Below, piece by piece: positions 25,761 to 38,344 of a stretch of DNA of 64,000 nt (within the stretch, counting starts at the first letter, position 1; every line of letters begins with the position of its first letter). The notes under the pieces were generated by a model, which saw only the letters and a program-made list of their open reading frames with translations, was not told the DNA's origin and searched no databases. A program made the translations under genes and the position numbers. The DNA comes from Stichopus chloronotus. Its lineage: Eukaryota > Echinodermata > Holothuroidea > Aspidochirotida > Stichopodidae. Location: positions 16,275,911 to 16,339,910 of the forward strand of contig CM037843.1 of NCBI GenBank assembly GCA_021234535.1, read 5' to 3'.

Positions 25761-26780
25761 ATGTTAACTTAGGACAGTAGCTGCACAGACTATGTAAGTA
25801 TGAAAACAAAAACAACAAGTGGGATCAAAACAAACCAAACTGGTACTAAAGTAACTCACATTTGTCACATATTCTCAATAAGGATACTGCATGATTTTGT
25901 GCATATTTTGCTTCTCTAGGCCCCTTCACGTGTTGGCAGTACAGTACACGATGAAGCTGCTGAATATTTGGCCGTATCTGTGGATACTGTTGCCTAATTT
26001 TGATATTAATTGGGGACATCTGAGGCTTTTTTAATATTTTGTCTAGCTGTATAGATAAGACTAATATTTTTGTCACAACTCACCATATTGTAGGTATAAC
26101 TGGGGACATTTTATTCCTGGATAGGTGAGACTGGAGATTTTGTTCTTCCCAATTGTGTGAAATGCTGGTGAAATTTAGACTGTGAGTAAATCTGCTAATA
26201 ATGTCGCTCATCTTACTCCAGAAATTTATTGAGTGTCAGTTAGGTAAGGGTTTGTTACGGGGTGGAGTAACTTTTACCTTGTCACTTAAACCAGCTTTTA
26301 CAGTACACATTTAAGTCAATCACCTTTGGATGATGCTCAGTATGCTATTGTATTTTCTCTTAATTTTTCCTATGTGTGTGTGTGATACCTTAGGAATTGA
26401 GGTAAAATGTTGATGTAGAATGTGTTCTGTGAAGACGACTATTATGTTTTCATGCTGCTTCTCCAAAGAAATGTCATTGTGGGTTTAGTTAAGGGGATGG
26501 AAATACTTTTCAACTATCCTCACCATGATTCAGTGCTAGATATGCTTCAACTCTGTATTATAAATGAAAAAACAAAACTTCCCTGTGATTAATAATGATC
26601 TTGTCTGTCCATTTTTATCCAGTTTTCATTCATCCTTCCCTCCAAAAAAAAAGAAGAAACAGATAGAGAAGAAGAAACAGATAAGAAAAGAGGAATTATA
26701 ATGCTATGTAAACGCAAAACACTTTTCACAGTGACCGATTTGATTCTGAGCCACAAGTGAAAGTGTACTTTGGACCCTAA

Positions 26781-27130
26781 AACAGGTTTCTAGTGGTTGT
26801 GGAAAGTGATTTCAAGACCTGGAAAAGTTTTGAAATTCAAGTAAATTGTGAGTGTGATTTAGTCCCATAAAAGTCATACAGTATGGAACTTTCCACAAAG
26901 TGACAATTGCTTCTTCTTCTTCTTCTTCTTCCATAATTTCAAAATATATCCTTACTGGTAATATTAAAATTCATTATTCTCTTTACCTCAAAAGTTGTTT
27001 GGCTTTTGCTGCCTTTGTTGAAAACTGTGTGTAAAACCTCGGGAGGAAGGTCGACGAAATTTTAATGTGGTCCCAGTATAAGTCATGCATGGAAAGACAT
27101 GAAAATTGATTTGGTAGAAAGTGCAGGAAC
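26781..27130. mobile_element. 350 bp MITE (cagggttcctgc end family)
   Basis: The left end begins caggtttctagtggttgtgg and contains gacctggaaaagttttgaaa. The right end, reverse-complemented, begins cagggttcctgcactttcta and contains the inverted counterpart of the same block. A (CTT)n tract at about 26908-26930 lies inside. Non-coding. Confidence 0.65.
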
Positions 27131-28439
27131 CCTGCTGAAATTTTGCTTCATGCATAACCACTCAGTGATTGAACTTTTGTGTGACTGTTCAGAATTCTTT
27201 TACATTTGGATATAATTGCATCAGATTTACATTTCTGTTTTCTCTCAAAGTTCACCAAGCAGTATCATGGTCTCCTCCTACATATTGATGAAGCTTGTAG
27301 ATTCCCGTCCAGCATACCAGCAGTCATGGACATCACTCTCCATCTGGCCATCATTCTGATATTCAATAAAGTGTGAACTTATACTAGCCTTTCTCTTTTA
27401 TCAAACCACCTTGTTTTTTAAGAGAAGGCAGATTTTGCTGCCACTATAATGCCAACCAGCCAGCTATCTAGCCAGTTAGCTGTGAACAGCAGCCATTGCT
27501 TCTGAACTCTCGCTGCTGCACTGCTGTCTTTTTTGCGCTTATATAAAATCTTCTGTCCCAGGGGCTGCCGTAACACAGCAGGACTGTTTTTTTTCCCCCC
27601 TTTCTCTTTAATACTTCTCTTATGTTCCCTCTTTCTCTCTCTCTCACTCCCTGCGACTGAGTGTTGATGATTCTTGTATTTTGCACTTGGGTATGAAACA
27701 TTGTAAATTTATTCCTCCTGGACGAGAGTGACTCACTCTACTGCTTCTTCTTTGGTAGATGACGACTGCGATTGCAAGTGCCCTGAGTGGTGATGGCACG
27801 GCAAGATTGAACATGCTTCGTATAATGCTGTAATTTCTGCTCTGCGCTGCTCACCCAGGAGAACGCAAAATTGCTGAGCATGTCAGCTTAATTTTCTTGC
27901 TGCTAAGAGATTTTTTTTTTTAATCGCATTACGTGAGGTGGACTGTGCGGCGCTCATCTATTGTTTTGGGTTTTTGTTTGGTCATGCTCTTGTATGATGA
28001 AATGATGGGTCTTCATTTTAATGTCAAGAAAGCCATTGTTCTGATACATTTGCTTTGTATCTCACAGTTGATTTATCGTGTGATGGTGTCCTTTCTCTGT
28101 GAGCACTATATTTTTTCAGCAACAACCTGTTAATAATGATGTTCTGCTGTATGGTACAATGCATCATTAACAGCACATTGTTTGATATTGGAGCTGATGG
28201 ACTTTTAATTGATGGAAATTAATTATTTATATGTTTTACATTTGATATAAATGGAGTGGAATCATCTCGTTGGATTTTCATCACATTGACTTTCAAGCCT
28301 GTTCAAGTGTATACATATTAATTTGTAAATATGTGATAAATCAAATCGAAACATCCCATTAAGTGTCTGTTTAAAGTCATGAACAAACGTAAAATCTGTT
28401 ATTAATTTGCACCATGCTTGTTTGTGAACAAAATTGATG

Positions 28440-28440
<1 letters not shown>

Positions 28441-28475
<35 letters not shown>

Positions 28476-28500
28476 TGCGCGTGCGTGCTTATGTGTGTGT
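28441..28500 (+). repeat. Poly-T plus (GT)n microsatellite
   Basis: T run followed by about fifteen GT dinucleotides grading into gcgcgtgcgtg. A potential left-handed-DNA tract, no gene. Confidence 0.9.
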
Positions 28501-30831
28501 GAATTTTCAGTCAGTCATTTTAACTGTGTGAGTGATCAGTGCTTTTAATGGTTAAAGTGGATAATATAGCAAATCATCGTTAGCAGGCATTTTAGGAACG
28601 TTACTAAAATACCACAGTGCAATGGAATCACATTTCTCGATGTTTATGTATTTTTTTTACATGATTTTTACATTTTGCAAACTGAAAAAAAAAAAAAGAA
28701 ACCAAAAAAGAAAAGAACCCACAAAATACAGTGCATACACTGTATGTATACTGTAGAATATGCACCTGTAGTATGCACATGAATATTAAGTGAAAACAGG
28801 TACACATGTAAGTACAGTACTCTAAGTTCAGCTTTTGTGAGCATTCAAATTCTAATGTTTCTGGCCTGAATTTGGACGTTTTATTCTACGTATTCATTCT
28901 TACCTGTCTCCTGGCACACTCTTTCCCAGTGCAACTCAGATCTTACTGTTCTGGGTTGTCAGTTACACAGCACTGTGACTTTGAGATCAACCTTTTCCTG
29001 GGTCACTGGCCCTGTGGAGGCTCTGCCCCATATCTGTGTGACCTGTCTTATTTTCAAATGCACTCGGCTGTGACGGTAATACCACAACTTGAGCACCCCT
29101 TGGACACATTTCAAGGTGCTATGACCAGTTTCTCATCTCCTAAGTATGTTTGAACATGTTGCATTTCGGTTGAGGTCTCTGCAGCAGTATCAGGTTTTAA
29201 ACCTATTGGACTGAGAAATATCATAGTACAAAATAACATGTGAGCAAACTTAATTGACAAGGGACTTTGACATTTCTCTTGGCTATCTTAGATCTTGTGG
29301 TGTCATAAGAATTAAACTGAAATTTGATCTCTTTTTGTTATCTAGGAGGAAAACTAACACTCACGTACTGGTCGTTAGTTTGTTAGTGTAGGATTTAGAC
29401 TCGTGAAATGTTGATACTGTAGTACGGTAGAGAATGTAGTGCAGGGCAGTTTTCCCATATTGGTGGTATATGGTATTGAGATATTGCAGATTTCACTCAC
29501 ATTTTGCTGTGAGAGCGTAATATCAGAGTTGTACAAACTGCATCTGCACCATTTGCTGTCCAGTGGATCAACTTCAATGTCTGATATATATCTGAACAGT
29601 ATTTTCCTTCTGATACTTAGAGTTTCTTGGATTAAAGGAGGATAGGTTAGTTGTGACATACATTTTACATAACCTTTTGCATGTTCCTTCTCCAAATCGG
29701 GTACAATCATACCTCCTTCACAGATTTGTGACCAAAAAATTACCTACCAATAGCTCATTCTGTCATGAAGTGCCCCAGTAGAGAGAGCAGAGAAAGAAAG
29801 AAAAAAAGACGTTAATTTTTCTTTTAATTTTTCTTGTCTTGACGTCCCCTAGATAATATTCATGAGTAAATGTTAAATATGCCTTTCTCTACCTTGATTA
29901 AGGAATGTTGTTTGGTCAAGGTTATCAATACTTACCTTCACTCTGCAGGTAGACACTGATGACATTCAACCAAACATTCCTATCTACAAAGCTCAGGGAG
30001 AAACATAAAGCACATTATCTGGGAGTCGTCAACATAAGAAAAATTCCAAAATGAATGTTTTTTTTTCTATCTACTGATGCACTTTTGTGACAGAATTCGC
30101 TTTGTATATGTAGATCATTGTTTAACGCAAATCTGTTCAGTAGATATATATACATCAAAATTTCTGGTCATAGTCAAATGCTTTAAAGTGATTTCTTGAT
30201 GAAGGAAAAGGATGGTAGTGATGACATAGGGATCACAGTGTGCTGATGCCCTAATTGACTTAACTGGCAATGCAACAACCCATGCAAGAAGTATAACATT
30301 CTTGAACTTGAAATTATTGGTATAAAGTGGATCAAATGTCATTTGAGGTCATAATTTGTCCCATGAAGTGACTTTCAGTCAAATTTGTAGCAGGTGCACG
30401 AATTTTTTGTATAAGCTGAGGAGAATGCATGTTTGTTATTCATTTGAAGGAAGACCACACATAGTGCTGTTGCTGTTCTGCCCTCAAATGCATTCTATTG
30501 GAGGGGGCGGCCACAAGACGGAAGAAGAGCCGTATAATTGATGGCAACCACTGACAGAAATTGCAAGAATAAAAATGAGAACACTAACTGTTATACTGAG
30601 ATGCCCTGCCTACCTGCATGGCTGAATTAAATTTGAAAATTGAAATGAATTAGATGTTTCTGCTCACAAAACCACCATTTTTTACATGCAGTGTTGATGG
30701 CTACCACTTTTGTGAAATAAGTTATTGGATGCACTCAGCTCAGAACCAGATAAAATAGAAGAAGTGGAAAGCTATACTGATACAAAGGATGTTCATGTTA
30801 ACATTGCAAGTGTGACTTTCTCATATTTCAG

Positions 30832-30992
30832 AGGAATGATGAGTGGAGAAAACATTAATCAGAGCCCATACTCGAGAAGACATCGCAAATCAAGCTCTGA
30901 GAATTCCGAGGAGGACCGGGTCTCCATCCCAGGGCTAACAGTGAAAGCTGTCCAGTTGGAGCACTTGGGTGCAACGTGTGTGGAATTCTTTG
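30832..30992 (+). CDS. RasGRP-family Ras/Rap guanine nucleotide exchange factor, first coding exon
   Basis: RasGRP proteins load GTP onto Ras or Rap at membranes in response to diacylglycerol and calcium. The exon follows acceptor atatttcag at 30831. An in-frame ATG at 30836 (and another at 30839) only four bases in is the likely start, which implies an untranslated exon upstream. It encodes 52 residues: a polar, arginine/serine-rich N-terminus (SRRHRKSSSENSEEDR) and then LTVKAVQLEHLGATCVEFF. That segment corresponds to the opening helix of the REM (RasGEFN) domain, the T-LDEL--CIE-F pattern of vertebrate RasGRPs. The donor is tttg|gtgagt, phase 1, and joins exactly to the exon at 48806. The open frame extends left of the acceptor to 30725, but that stretch has no similarity and is probably intron. 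Subfamily 1 to 4 not decided. Confidence 0.82.
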
Positions 30993-31307
30993 GTGAGTTC
31001 AGCATTCCTTGTCATAGTGTACACCGGATGGAAATGAAAACATAAAGTGCAAGTATTTTTGTTGTAAAGCAAACTTTTTCAGCCATGGTTTTGTTGTCCC
31101 TGAGAAAAGAGAAAAAAAAAAAGAAAAAGGAAAACACTGCAAAAATACTTCTTTTTTGAACTATACAACCAACATTCTCTATGAGAAAGCTGCTCTATAC
31201 TTGTTTCCACCTTCTCAACTATCATTAGGACAAGCTGGTCGGATTCTGTCTTGATATTTACCATGTTGTTAAATTCGAGCGATACTGTAGGAAAGGTGAC
31301 AGGCTAT

Positions 31308-31372
31308 ACGTACTTCTTGCCTCACTTACCTGTCTCAACACAACAAATGCACTTCCATCTACCATAGTAAAG
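31308..31372 (+). mobile_element. Half copy of the TIR/MITE family
   Basis: Reads cctcacttacctgtctcaac and continues through the acaacaaatgcac and ccatctacca words of the TIR seen at 1784-2082. No matching right end follows within a few hundred bases. Confidence 0.65.
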
Positions 31373-31842
31373 GTCGGTTTCAGTAGTAGCATGAGGGTAT
31401 CATGAGTCGATCACCTAAAAAACATTTTGATGTTAAAAATATAGAAACATGATTATAATATACGCAACTTTACAGTAATAAATGTGTTTTCATCATTCTG
31501 CGACCTTTTGGTTGTGTTAAAAATGATTAAATTTTTGAAAATTGGTTTTGAATTTAAGGAGGCCACACAACACAAAGCATATGGTGGAACCTTGAGTCAA
31601 ACACTTCAGAATAAGATCTCTCAAACTACACACTCTGTTTATTATCAAATTAATGATGAAAGCATCAAAAATATTAAAAATATTTTCTCTACTACTCAAA
31701 TTTTGAATGAAGAGTCACATCAAAGACATTCTGGTTAACATTTTGGTACGATTTGCAACGTAATAGTTAGCAATAATGCTGAAACTTGAAAATTGGCTGT
31801 GAGTAAACTGTTTCCACGAAAATGAAATATAACATGGCAAAT

Positions 31843-32028
31843 ACTTGTTTTTGATGTTGTTTGAAGTAAATCCTATGCAGGCGGTGCTTACTTTGGAATC
31901 TGCTTGTGTCCACAATGCCTCACTGTACTTAACAATGCTTGTTTTTGATGTTGTTTGAAGTAAATACTATGCATGCGGTGCTTAGTCTTTGGAATCTACT
32001 TGTGTCCACAACGCCTCACTGTGCTTTA
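31843..32028 (+). repeat. Tandem duplication, two units of ~93 bp
   Basis: Both units carry cttgtttttgatgttgtttg, aagtaaat-ctatgca-gcggtgctta and cttgtgtccacaa-gcctcactgt. Only a few substitutions separate them, so the duplication is fairly recent. Confidence 0.9.
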
Positions 32029-35000
32029 GAACGCATGGATTCGACTCAAAGTATCGATCAACTCAAGGTACACATAATATAAAGCTTACTGCTATTTATC
32101 CATGATCTCTACATTGTCTCTCCAGAATGACCCTCCGTGCCTGTCTTCTGGTATACAGTATTGTTCCTCTTCAACTTATGTTGTCACAATATCTTGGTAA
32201 ATGCTGTCTATTCCACTTCCATTTACGTGGCTTGACTCCGAAACATCATCAGCTTGGTTCATATTCCACCACTTCTTTGCTCGAACCCTAAGTGTAACAT
32301 TTTGCCCATTAAACGGAATTATCCACCATCGCCTCTTGTGTCTCTTAAAATGATGCAAACAGTAGACAAGTCATTGCTCTCATTTTCAGGAAATATCTCA
32401 AAGAATTTGGAAAATGAATTGTTGTAGTAAATATTCGTAAGTACGACCCTGGTGCTTGAAATCAGTCGTTTGTGACGTACTGTAGTACCAACAAATCAGG
32501 ATTGAGCGTTCCTGTTGATTTTTATCTCAAGCTGTGGGTTGCAGTACTGTTCTGATCTTTGGTGATAAAACCTTAGTTTTGCCAGGGAGTGGCATAGACC
32601 TACCTTTCAAAGCATTGTTTGGTGCTACATAATTGTTTAAGGATCACTTGAATGAAATGACATTGCTCTGTAAATGATATTGAACTGCTACCGATGAATT
32701 AAGAATAGAAATACCTTTGAGCTAATTAGACAGCTTACCTTTGCTCAGGCTTACCGTTGCTCAGTTTGGTGGGTCTTAGATTATAAGCAGTAATTAAGTA
32801 ATATGTCCATCCCACAGCTCCACTGTTTTCATGCGTGAAAAGTATCTTACTGAATGTAGACATTCATCTGGTTTTCATTATCTCTGAACTAAAGAGCTTT
32901 TGCGTCGCAAGACCTTGCCCAAAACGTGAAGGGTGCGTAAAATGGAAAACAGTATTTGTCGGTTCTGCATCATACATTTTCAGGCTCCTGCTGAAGCCCA
33001 ACTTTTAAAGCGTTATTTCACATCTAGGGAAGCTTCCTGCGGTAAAATCATTATGTGTAATTGATAGAACAGTAAAGAAGATTCTTTGTTCTAAGTTTTC
33101 TTGCTGGTGGAATTCCTTTACGCCATTCAATTGTCAAATTAGATAGCCGTGACCAAAGATGCCAAATAGTTTTGAACTTTGGAAATGTGAGAAACTCTTC
33201 CAAAATATGGTTTGAATGTTGCTGGCAAAGTACTGTATACATTATATGATACATTTTGGAGTCAGTACAGATGGCCTTTTATTACAGCAAACTATGTCAT
33301 CTCTCCCCAATTGTCCTCTTTGGTCATGCCACGTTCAACACGTCCATCAGTTTTCTCAGATGCCAGAGCCATGGTGAAGATGTACAGTACAGTGTCTCCC
33401 ACATCGCTGAAAGATTGAGTGACCTATTGTTTTACAAGTTCAGCTCCAGTTTTTGTCTGTTTAAACTTGAAATGTTTCCCAGCTTTGACATTGCATGCTG
33501 TAATTTCCGAAGTTGCCTCGCGATGACTAACCAGAGTTCCTAATAGCTTTGTATGTGGTTACACTTTTTAGTCAAAGTTGCGAGTACAAAAGCACCAATC
33601 ATCACCATCAAAGTCACCTAAATCCTAACTTATCTTCTCAACAAACCCAATCAATAAATCAATCAACGCTGTGAAGGTTCTCCAATTAATCAAAAAACAT
33701 ATTTCATCGAGACACACGGGGAAATCCTTTTAAGATGGAGCGAGATTCTCCGGGACTTTTGTGAGGACAGATGAGTGCAGTGCTTGTAGTTATAGATAAT
33801 AAGGGAGTTACAAGCCATTGTATGTTGTAATCTGACGGAAGGCTTAATCCAGACAGGAATCACACATTTGCACTGCAGATCATCGTGTTGGCCTGATCTA
33901 ACCAAAATGTTGTTGAAGTGTTTGAAATTTTTTTATCTTAGCTGTTGCTTTGACCTGCATTATTTAGGAATAAATTAAAGCTCAAGCATATTTGAAAGTT
34001 TCGGTTACCATACATGTAAAAGATTCTGGTTTCACCTAAAAATATCGGGAATTTGCAAAATGTATGGAAGGCCTTAATGGTGGGGTGTAGGCAGATTATA
34101 GTGTAGTGTGATGTACAATAACTGAAAAACGAAATCAAGCAATCAAACTGATCATGTATTAATTTACATTTTCCATGTTGTTGATAGAGCTTTGCAACTT
34201 CACTCTCATGGATACTGTAATTGTTAGCCAGTCCTTCCTCTATGTTGAACTTGGACCTAGATTGGAAGACACTTCCTTATCCCTAGATGGAAAACTGAAC
34301 TTTCTATGATGGAATATTATATAGTGAGCTATTTACCTTCTTTTCTAAGTTTACTGTGACTGCTGCACCCACTAATTAGTGACTTCAAGTTCAGGACAAG
34401 GAAGCAAACCTGATTGGTACAATTTTATTATATTTTAATTCTCATATTGTAATAATTCTAATTCCATAATGGAAAGTTTCATTCAGATGGTTTTAGGACA
34501 ATTTCTACTGTACATATAGCTTTCATATAATTTTGTGTTTTGACCACAGTACAAGTTTCATGATAATCCATCCAAAGCACATTAGTTACCACATTCTGTA
34601 TGCAAGCTCACTTTAGAATTCTGCATCATGAATCAAAATGTAGCCTACATCACATGCTGTGAGCAATTGAGATTAAAGCCTCTTGCGTCTCTGAATGTAT
34701 AATGTGCTAAGTGATGCAACAAATACTGGTAAATTTGTAAATTGTCAATGTAAACTTTGGTTCAATATGCCACATCTAAACATTGAATGATGAAAAAAGG
34801 CACTATACAGACTCACTTTCTGTGATGTGTAGTTTGAACAATATTTCTATTATGCAAATTCGGAATACTGGACTGCATCAATGGTGCTCGTAATATACAT
34901 GCATCGCATGTGGTGCCTTCAATAAAGTATATAGCGTGTAGCTGCATATAAACAGTGAGTGGCCACTCAGACAGCCTCATGTACATGTGTGCCTTCTTGC

Positions 35001-35029
35001 TAAGCTATTCTGTTGAACTCTGTTGATGC

Positions 35030-36130
35030 AGCCTCCTGTAGCCACATTTTAGTGTCGTCCATCAGGGCTTCCCTGATGTGGCGACAGTGGGGTCCTTTCT
35101 CAAGCTGCTGCAGGGGATGGCGAATGCTAGGCCTGCAGTGCCCCATCTGGCACCTTCCTGGTCGCTTAGCAGGGTCTTGCGGGCCGCTGCCGAGACGTCG
35201 TATGAACCCCTGTCCTGCGCCCTGCCTGCGCCCTGCCTGCACCCTGCCTGCACCCTGCCTGCTGCCCTGCCTGCACCCAGCCTGTGCCCTGGAGCTTTTG
35301 ACTCACAAAACCTTTTTCCTGCTCATGACGGCATGGGCAAGACGAGCTGTCTCAAGGTTCTTCTCATCAAGCCTGGCCTTTTGAGGTTCGAGAACTGTGG
35401 GGTTGGTATGGTTCCAGACCCCTCATTTCTGGCCAAGACCCAAACACTCATTTTTGTGCCGAGTGATATCTTTAATCCAGAGATAAGCTCGTCGTCCTCT
35501 GTTAGGGAGGATAGGAAGTGGTGAAAATGGGGTGCCTGAAATGGTATCTACAAATTATGAAGGACCTGCAGGCATCCCAGTGTCTTTTTGTTCTCCCTTG
35601 CAGGCTGCACACAGCGGCCTCTTGTCATACCATTTTGTGCTGGCTGACCAAGGTCTTTATGCTACATACCTAGGGACAGGTTAGGGCTCAGGAAGTCCAG
35701 GAGCAAGCGACGTCAAAGCCACTCTTTGAGGGCGTGCTGACCGAAGAGATCCTCCGGGCGGCTGCCTGGAAGACTGTGACTACCTTTGGCCCTTGGTATC
35801 TCTTGGAAACTCTAAGTGTCGCACCGGCTTTTGGCCTGGGCTTTCCGCTCTGCACCCTGGTGACCTTCCACTGAGGTCTCCCTGGTGACCTTCCACTGTG
35901 GTCCCCCTGCTGACTTGGTGGCATTTTGATTCATTATTGTAACCAAGGTGCAAGTATGTCTATGATGTGAATTCCCCACAACTCACTGGCGTGCGTATTT
36001 ACGAGTGACTAGATACCCCTTGCTGCTGCCTGCCTGCCTCCCACCCCTACAGGGGATGGGCAGCAACTATTGCTTTTCATGTAAATATGTATGTCGTTCC
36101 TGTCCTAGGTGCTCAGAGATTCAAGACTGT
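35030..36130 (+). pseudogene. DIRS-like retrotransposon fragment A: tyrosine recombinase remains
   Basis: DIRS elements integrate with a tyrosine recombinase instead of a DDE integrase. In plus-strand frames the fragment reads HQGFPDVATVGSFLKLLQGM, ANARPAVPHLAPSWSLSRVL, then GLLRFENCGVGMVPDPSFLA. After stops and a frame change it gives RAQEVQEQATSKPLFEGVL, TEEILRAAAWKTVTTF and WYLLETLSV. The last blocks align with the catalytic end of fragment B. The HxxR pair of the recombinase signature is replaced by Q and Q here, while the nucleophile tyrosine position (WYL) remains. An 11 bp minisatellite interrupts the frame at 35212-35292. After the gene comes an inverted copy of the dispersed module (about 35967-36015). 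Gag, reverse transcriptase and RNase H parts are absent. Confidence 0.72.
35212..35292 (+). repeat. 11 bp minisatellite inside DIRS fragment A
   Basis: About seven imperfect copies of ccctgcctgca/g. They lie exactly where fragment B has SYEPMHSSALEFLTHKT, so the array arose within the recombinase reading frame. Confidence 0.85.
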
Positions 36131-36422
36131 TCTGGGGTGGGATTTTTGTTTCCTTTCTACACCAGAAAAAAGCTGTAAAAAAAACCCCCAGAAAATCAAA
36201 GAGAACTCGGGTGTTTTCTTTTTCCGTGTCTATGGCCCCTTTGTGCCTTCGGGACCTTGGATGTCTTCTTTCTCTATGCCTAGGTAAAATTGGTCAAGTT
36301 TTATTTTCGCTTTATTCGCTAGCCTTTGCTCAAGCCTATCGAGGAAGAGCTACGGTATAGAGGGCGGGATGAATGAAAAATTTTTTGAGAGAGTATCTAA
36401 GCTTATCTACCAATGGATTATG

Positions 36423-36475
36423 TACTAAGTATAGTTACTCATAAATACCCTCACTAGTGAGTTGTGGAAAGCCAA
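36423..36475 (+). repeat. Partial module copy (DIRS-associated)
   Basis: Reads agtatagttactcataaata and gagttgtgg, the second half of the module defined at 44997-45152. Confidence 0.55.
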
Positions 36476-37929
36476 GTCATTCATTTGAATGGAAGTTTTG
36501 AAAAGATCTTTGTTAAAGGTCAAAGGTCATTTGAGGTTACCAGCAGTCAAAATGTGAAACCATTGTAAACACAATATCTCAAGAAGTGTAATCTTGACTA
36601 ATGTCACACTTAGTGTGTGGGTTGGTCATATATGTTGTGAGTAGGTGATTCCCATCAATTATGGTGTAGGTCAAATTTCACTTGAGGTTACCAGATGTCA
36701 AATTGTGAAATATATACAACTTTGTATACACACAGCTTTGTATACACACAGTGGTCAAAAGAGCTTAGTGTAGGTATGCCGTGTCTTGAAGGATAAGGAC
36801 GATTCAGTTTCACAATTGGTAGGTACACATTGTCCTGTGTTCTTCATGAATTTTGGGAAGGAATCACAAAGTCCTTTGACTTTCTTAGGGTTTGTTATTT
36901 TGGTCACTGGTATCAGATTTCAAAGGTCAAATATACACACTTTAATTTCAGATAGCAAGGACTTTTTGTGGTAATTCACCAGTATAACAACACAGCTTGT
37001 GACCTTGATGCAACTGGAAATTTTAATTGACCAGAGCTGTCTTTCTTCAAAGTGCAATACTGTATGTCTTGAATTATGAATAAGATGCCGGTGTGTGGTT
37101 GCGGTGTCCCTTAACTTTACAATCTTGGTAAATTGTTCGTGGAAAAGTCTTTTCACCACTCTAAAAATGGGTACTTTCAGGTCTTTGATTTATTAGTCTC
37201 TGTTGTACAGCTCTTAGGTCCTAAATGAATTTAGTCTTCTTGCATAGATCATGCAGTACAACTACAGTCCTATCACATGTGTAGATTTCCTTGCATGCCT
37301 GTGCCTAAAATGCACTGTTCATATCGTGAGGGAATTGAGCTGATAATGACCAACTTTTTTGTCGCAATCAAGAGTCATCATCGCTGAATGCAACTGAACT
37401 GTACTGTAGGTATGATCATCACTGGGCTTTCATTGTTGTATAACCATTATGTGCAACAGCTAATCCCAAACTCTTGTCCTGATTCAGCCAAGAGAAGAGC
37501 CCTCAGAAAGTAGAGTATCCTAAGTAAATTGAACTGGAAGGAGGCATTTGATTGGTCAAAAGCTATGAACCAAGATGTAGACTTTGCAAATTTTATGGCC
37601 CACCTGGTACTGTAAGTTTAAAATGGCAAAAGGATATGTCTTGTTTTGATTTGACTTGTTTTCAGTTGATTACTGAAGACATAGCTTGGTCAAACGTCGT
37701 AATGTCAGTGTATAATCGTGGAAAGTAGTGTATGAATGTGTGGTTTACATTTACTTTGCTCCTGTCACCTGGCACCCCACAGTGAATGCACTTTAAGCGT
37801 TACAGTTCAGATGGAAGAAAGTGTGTGCAGATGTTTAAAAAGTATTCTTTTCACAACTACCTTTAAAATTCTCTAATTTACATTGTAGACATATACAGTT
37901 ATCCTGTGCTCACTATTGCATTTATTTAA

Positions 37930-37990
37930 GCCTGCTCAAAGTACTCCTAAAATCAATTCTAGCACCACGCCCCTCTACACCTGGATTTCC
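37930..37990 (-). repeat. Partial module copy, inverted
   Basis: Carries atcaattctagcaccacgcc, the reverse complement of the first half of the module, 400 bases before a second such copy that begins DIRS fragment B. Confidence 0.55.
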
Positions 37991-38344
37991 CATTAACTGC
38001 TTTTTGCTCGAGCTGCTCCATGTTTCTATTGTGCTTGAGATCAAGTCAGTTTAATACATAGCCTCTGTCGAGTTTTTCCTGCGATTTACTGCACAAGTAG
38101 CAGTTGAAACACGGTCTGTGTTCCCCCTCTGAAAATTGCTACACTGGCTGTTACACTTACTTGGTAATGTACTCCCCCTGGAAATTGCTAAGGTGGAAAG
38201 TCTCAGCACAAAGTTAATTTTATGCTACTAACCGTAAACTCTAACCTTTGAAATCTACTAACAAATAGGCAGTAATTTAGTGAACCAATCAGGGAATCTG
38301 TTCGATAAAGAATAAATGAATTCACATTGTTGACATATACTAAA

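Larger units (their letters stand above)
7131..30831. other. 23.7 kb without a recognised exon between the two genes
   Basis: This interval should include the end of the polyamine oxidase gene and the promoter and 5' untranslated exon(s) of RasGRP, but none could be identified with confidence. Parts not covered by the repeat entries (about 9231-10080, 11170-12240, 12316-14456, 15921-20649, 20750-22124, 22801-25680, 25746-26780, 27131-30831) show AT-rich sequence, scattered homopolymers and no exon I can support. Two slightly more CpG-rich patches (24480-24730 and 27480-27960) are possible 5' exon or promoter areas, with no firm evidence. Confidence 0.5.

Noticed and set aside
27720..27960. 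Possible small frame after a tttggtag acceptor (ATGACGACTGCG start) and AP-1-like gagtgactcactc
   Set aside because: The frame is only 24 codons and single motif matches are expected by chance; mentioned only as a possible promoter-side patch.
28872..29153. Open frame with a hydrophobic start that looks like a secreted protein
   Set aside because: It lacks an ATG at its reported start, has no splice context or homology, and cannot be told from chance.
30725..30831. Upstream ATG at 30725 as the RasGRP start
   Set aside because: A strong acceptor at 30830-30831 splits the open frame, the residues before it show no family likeness, and an ATG follows the acceptor within five bases.
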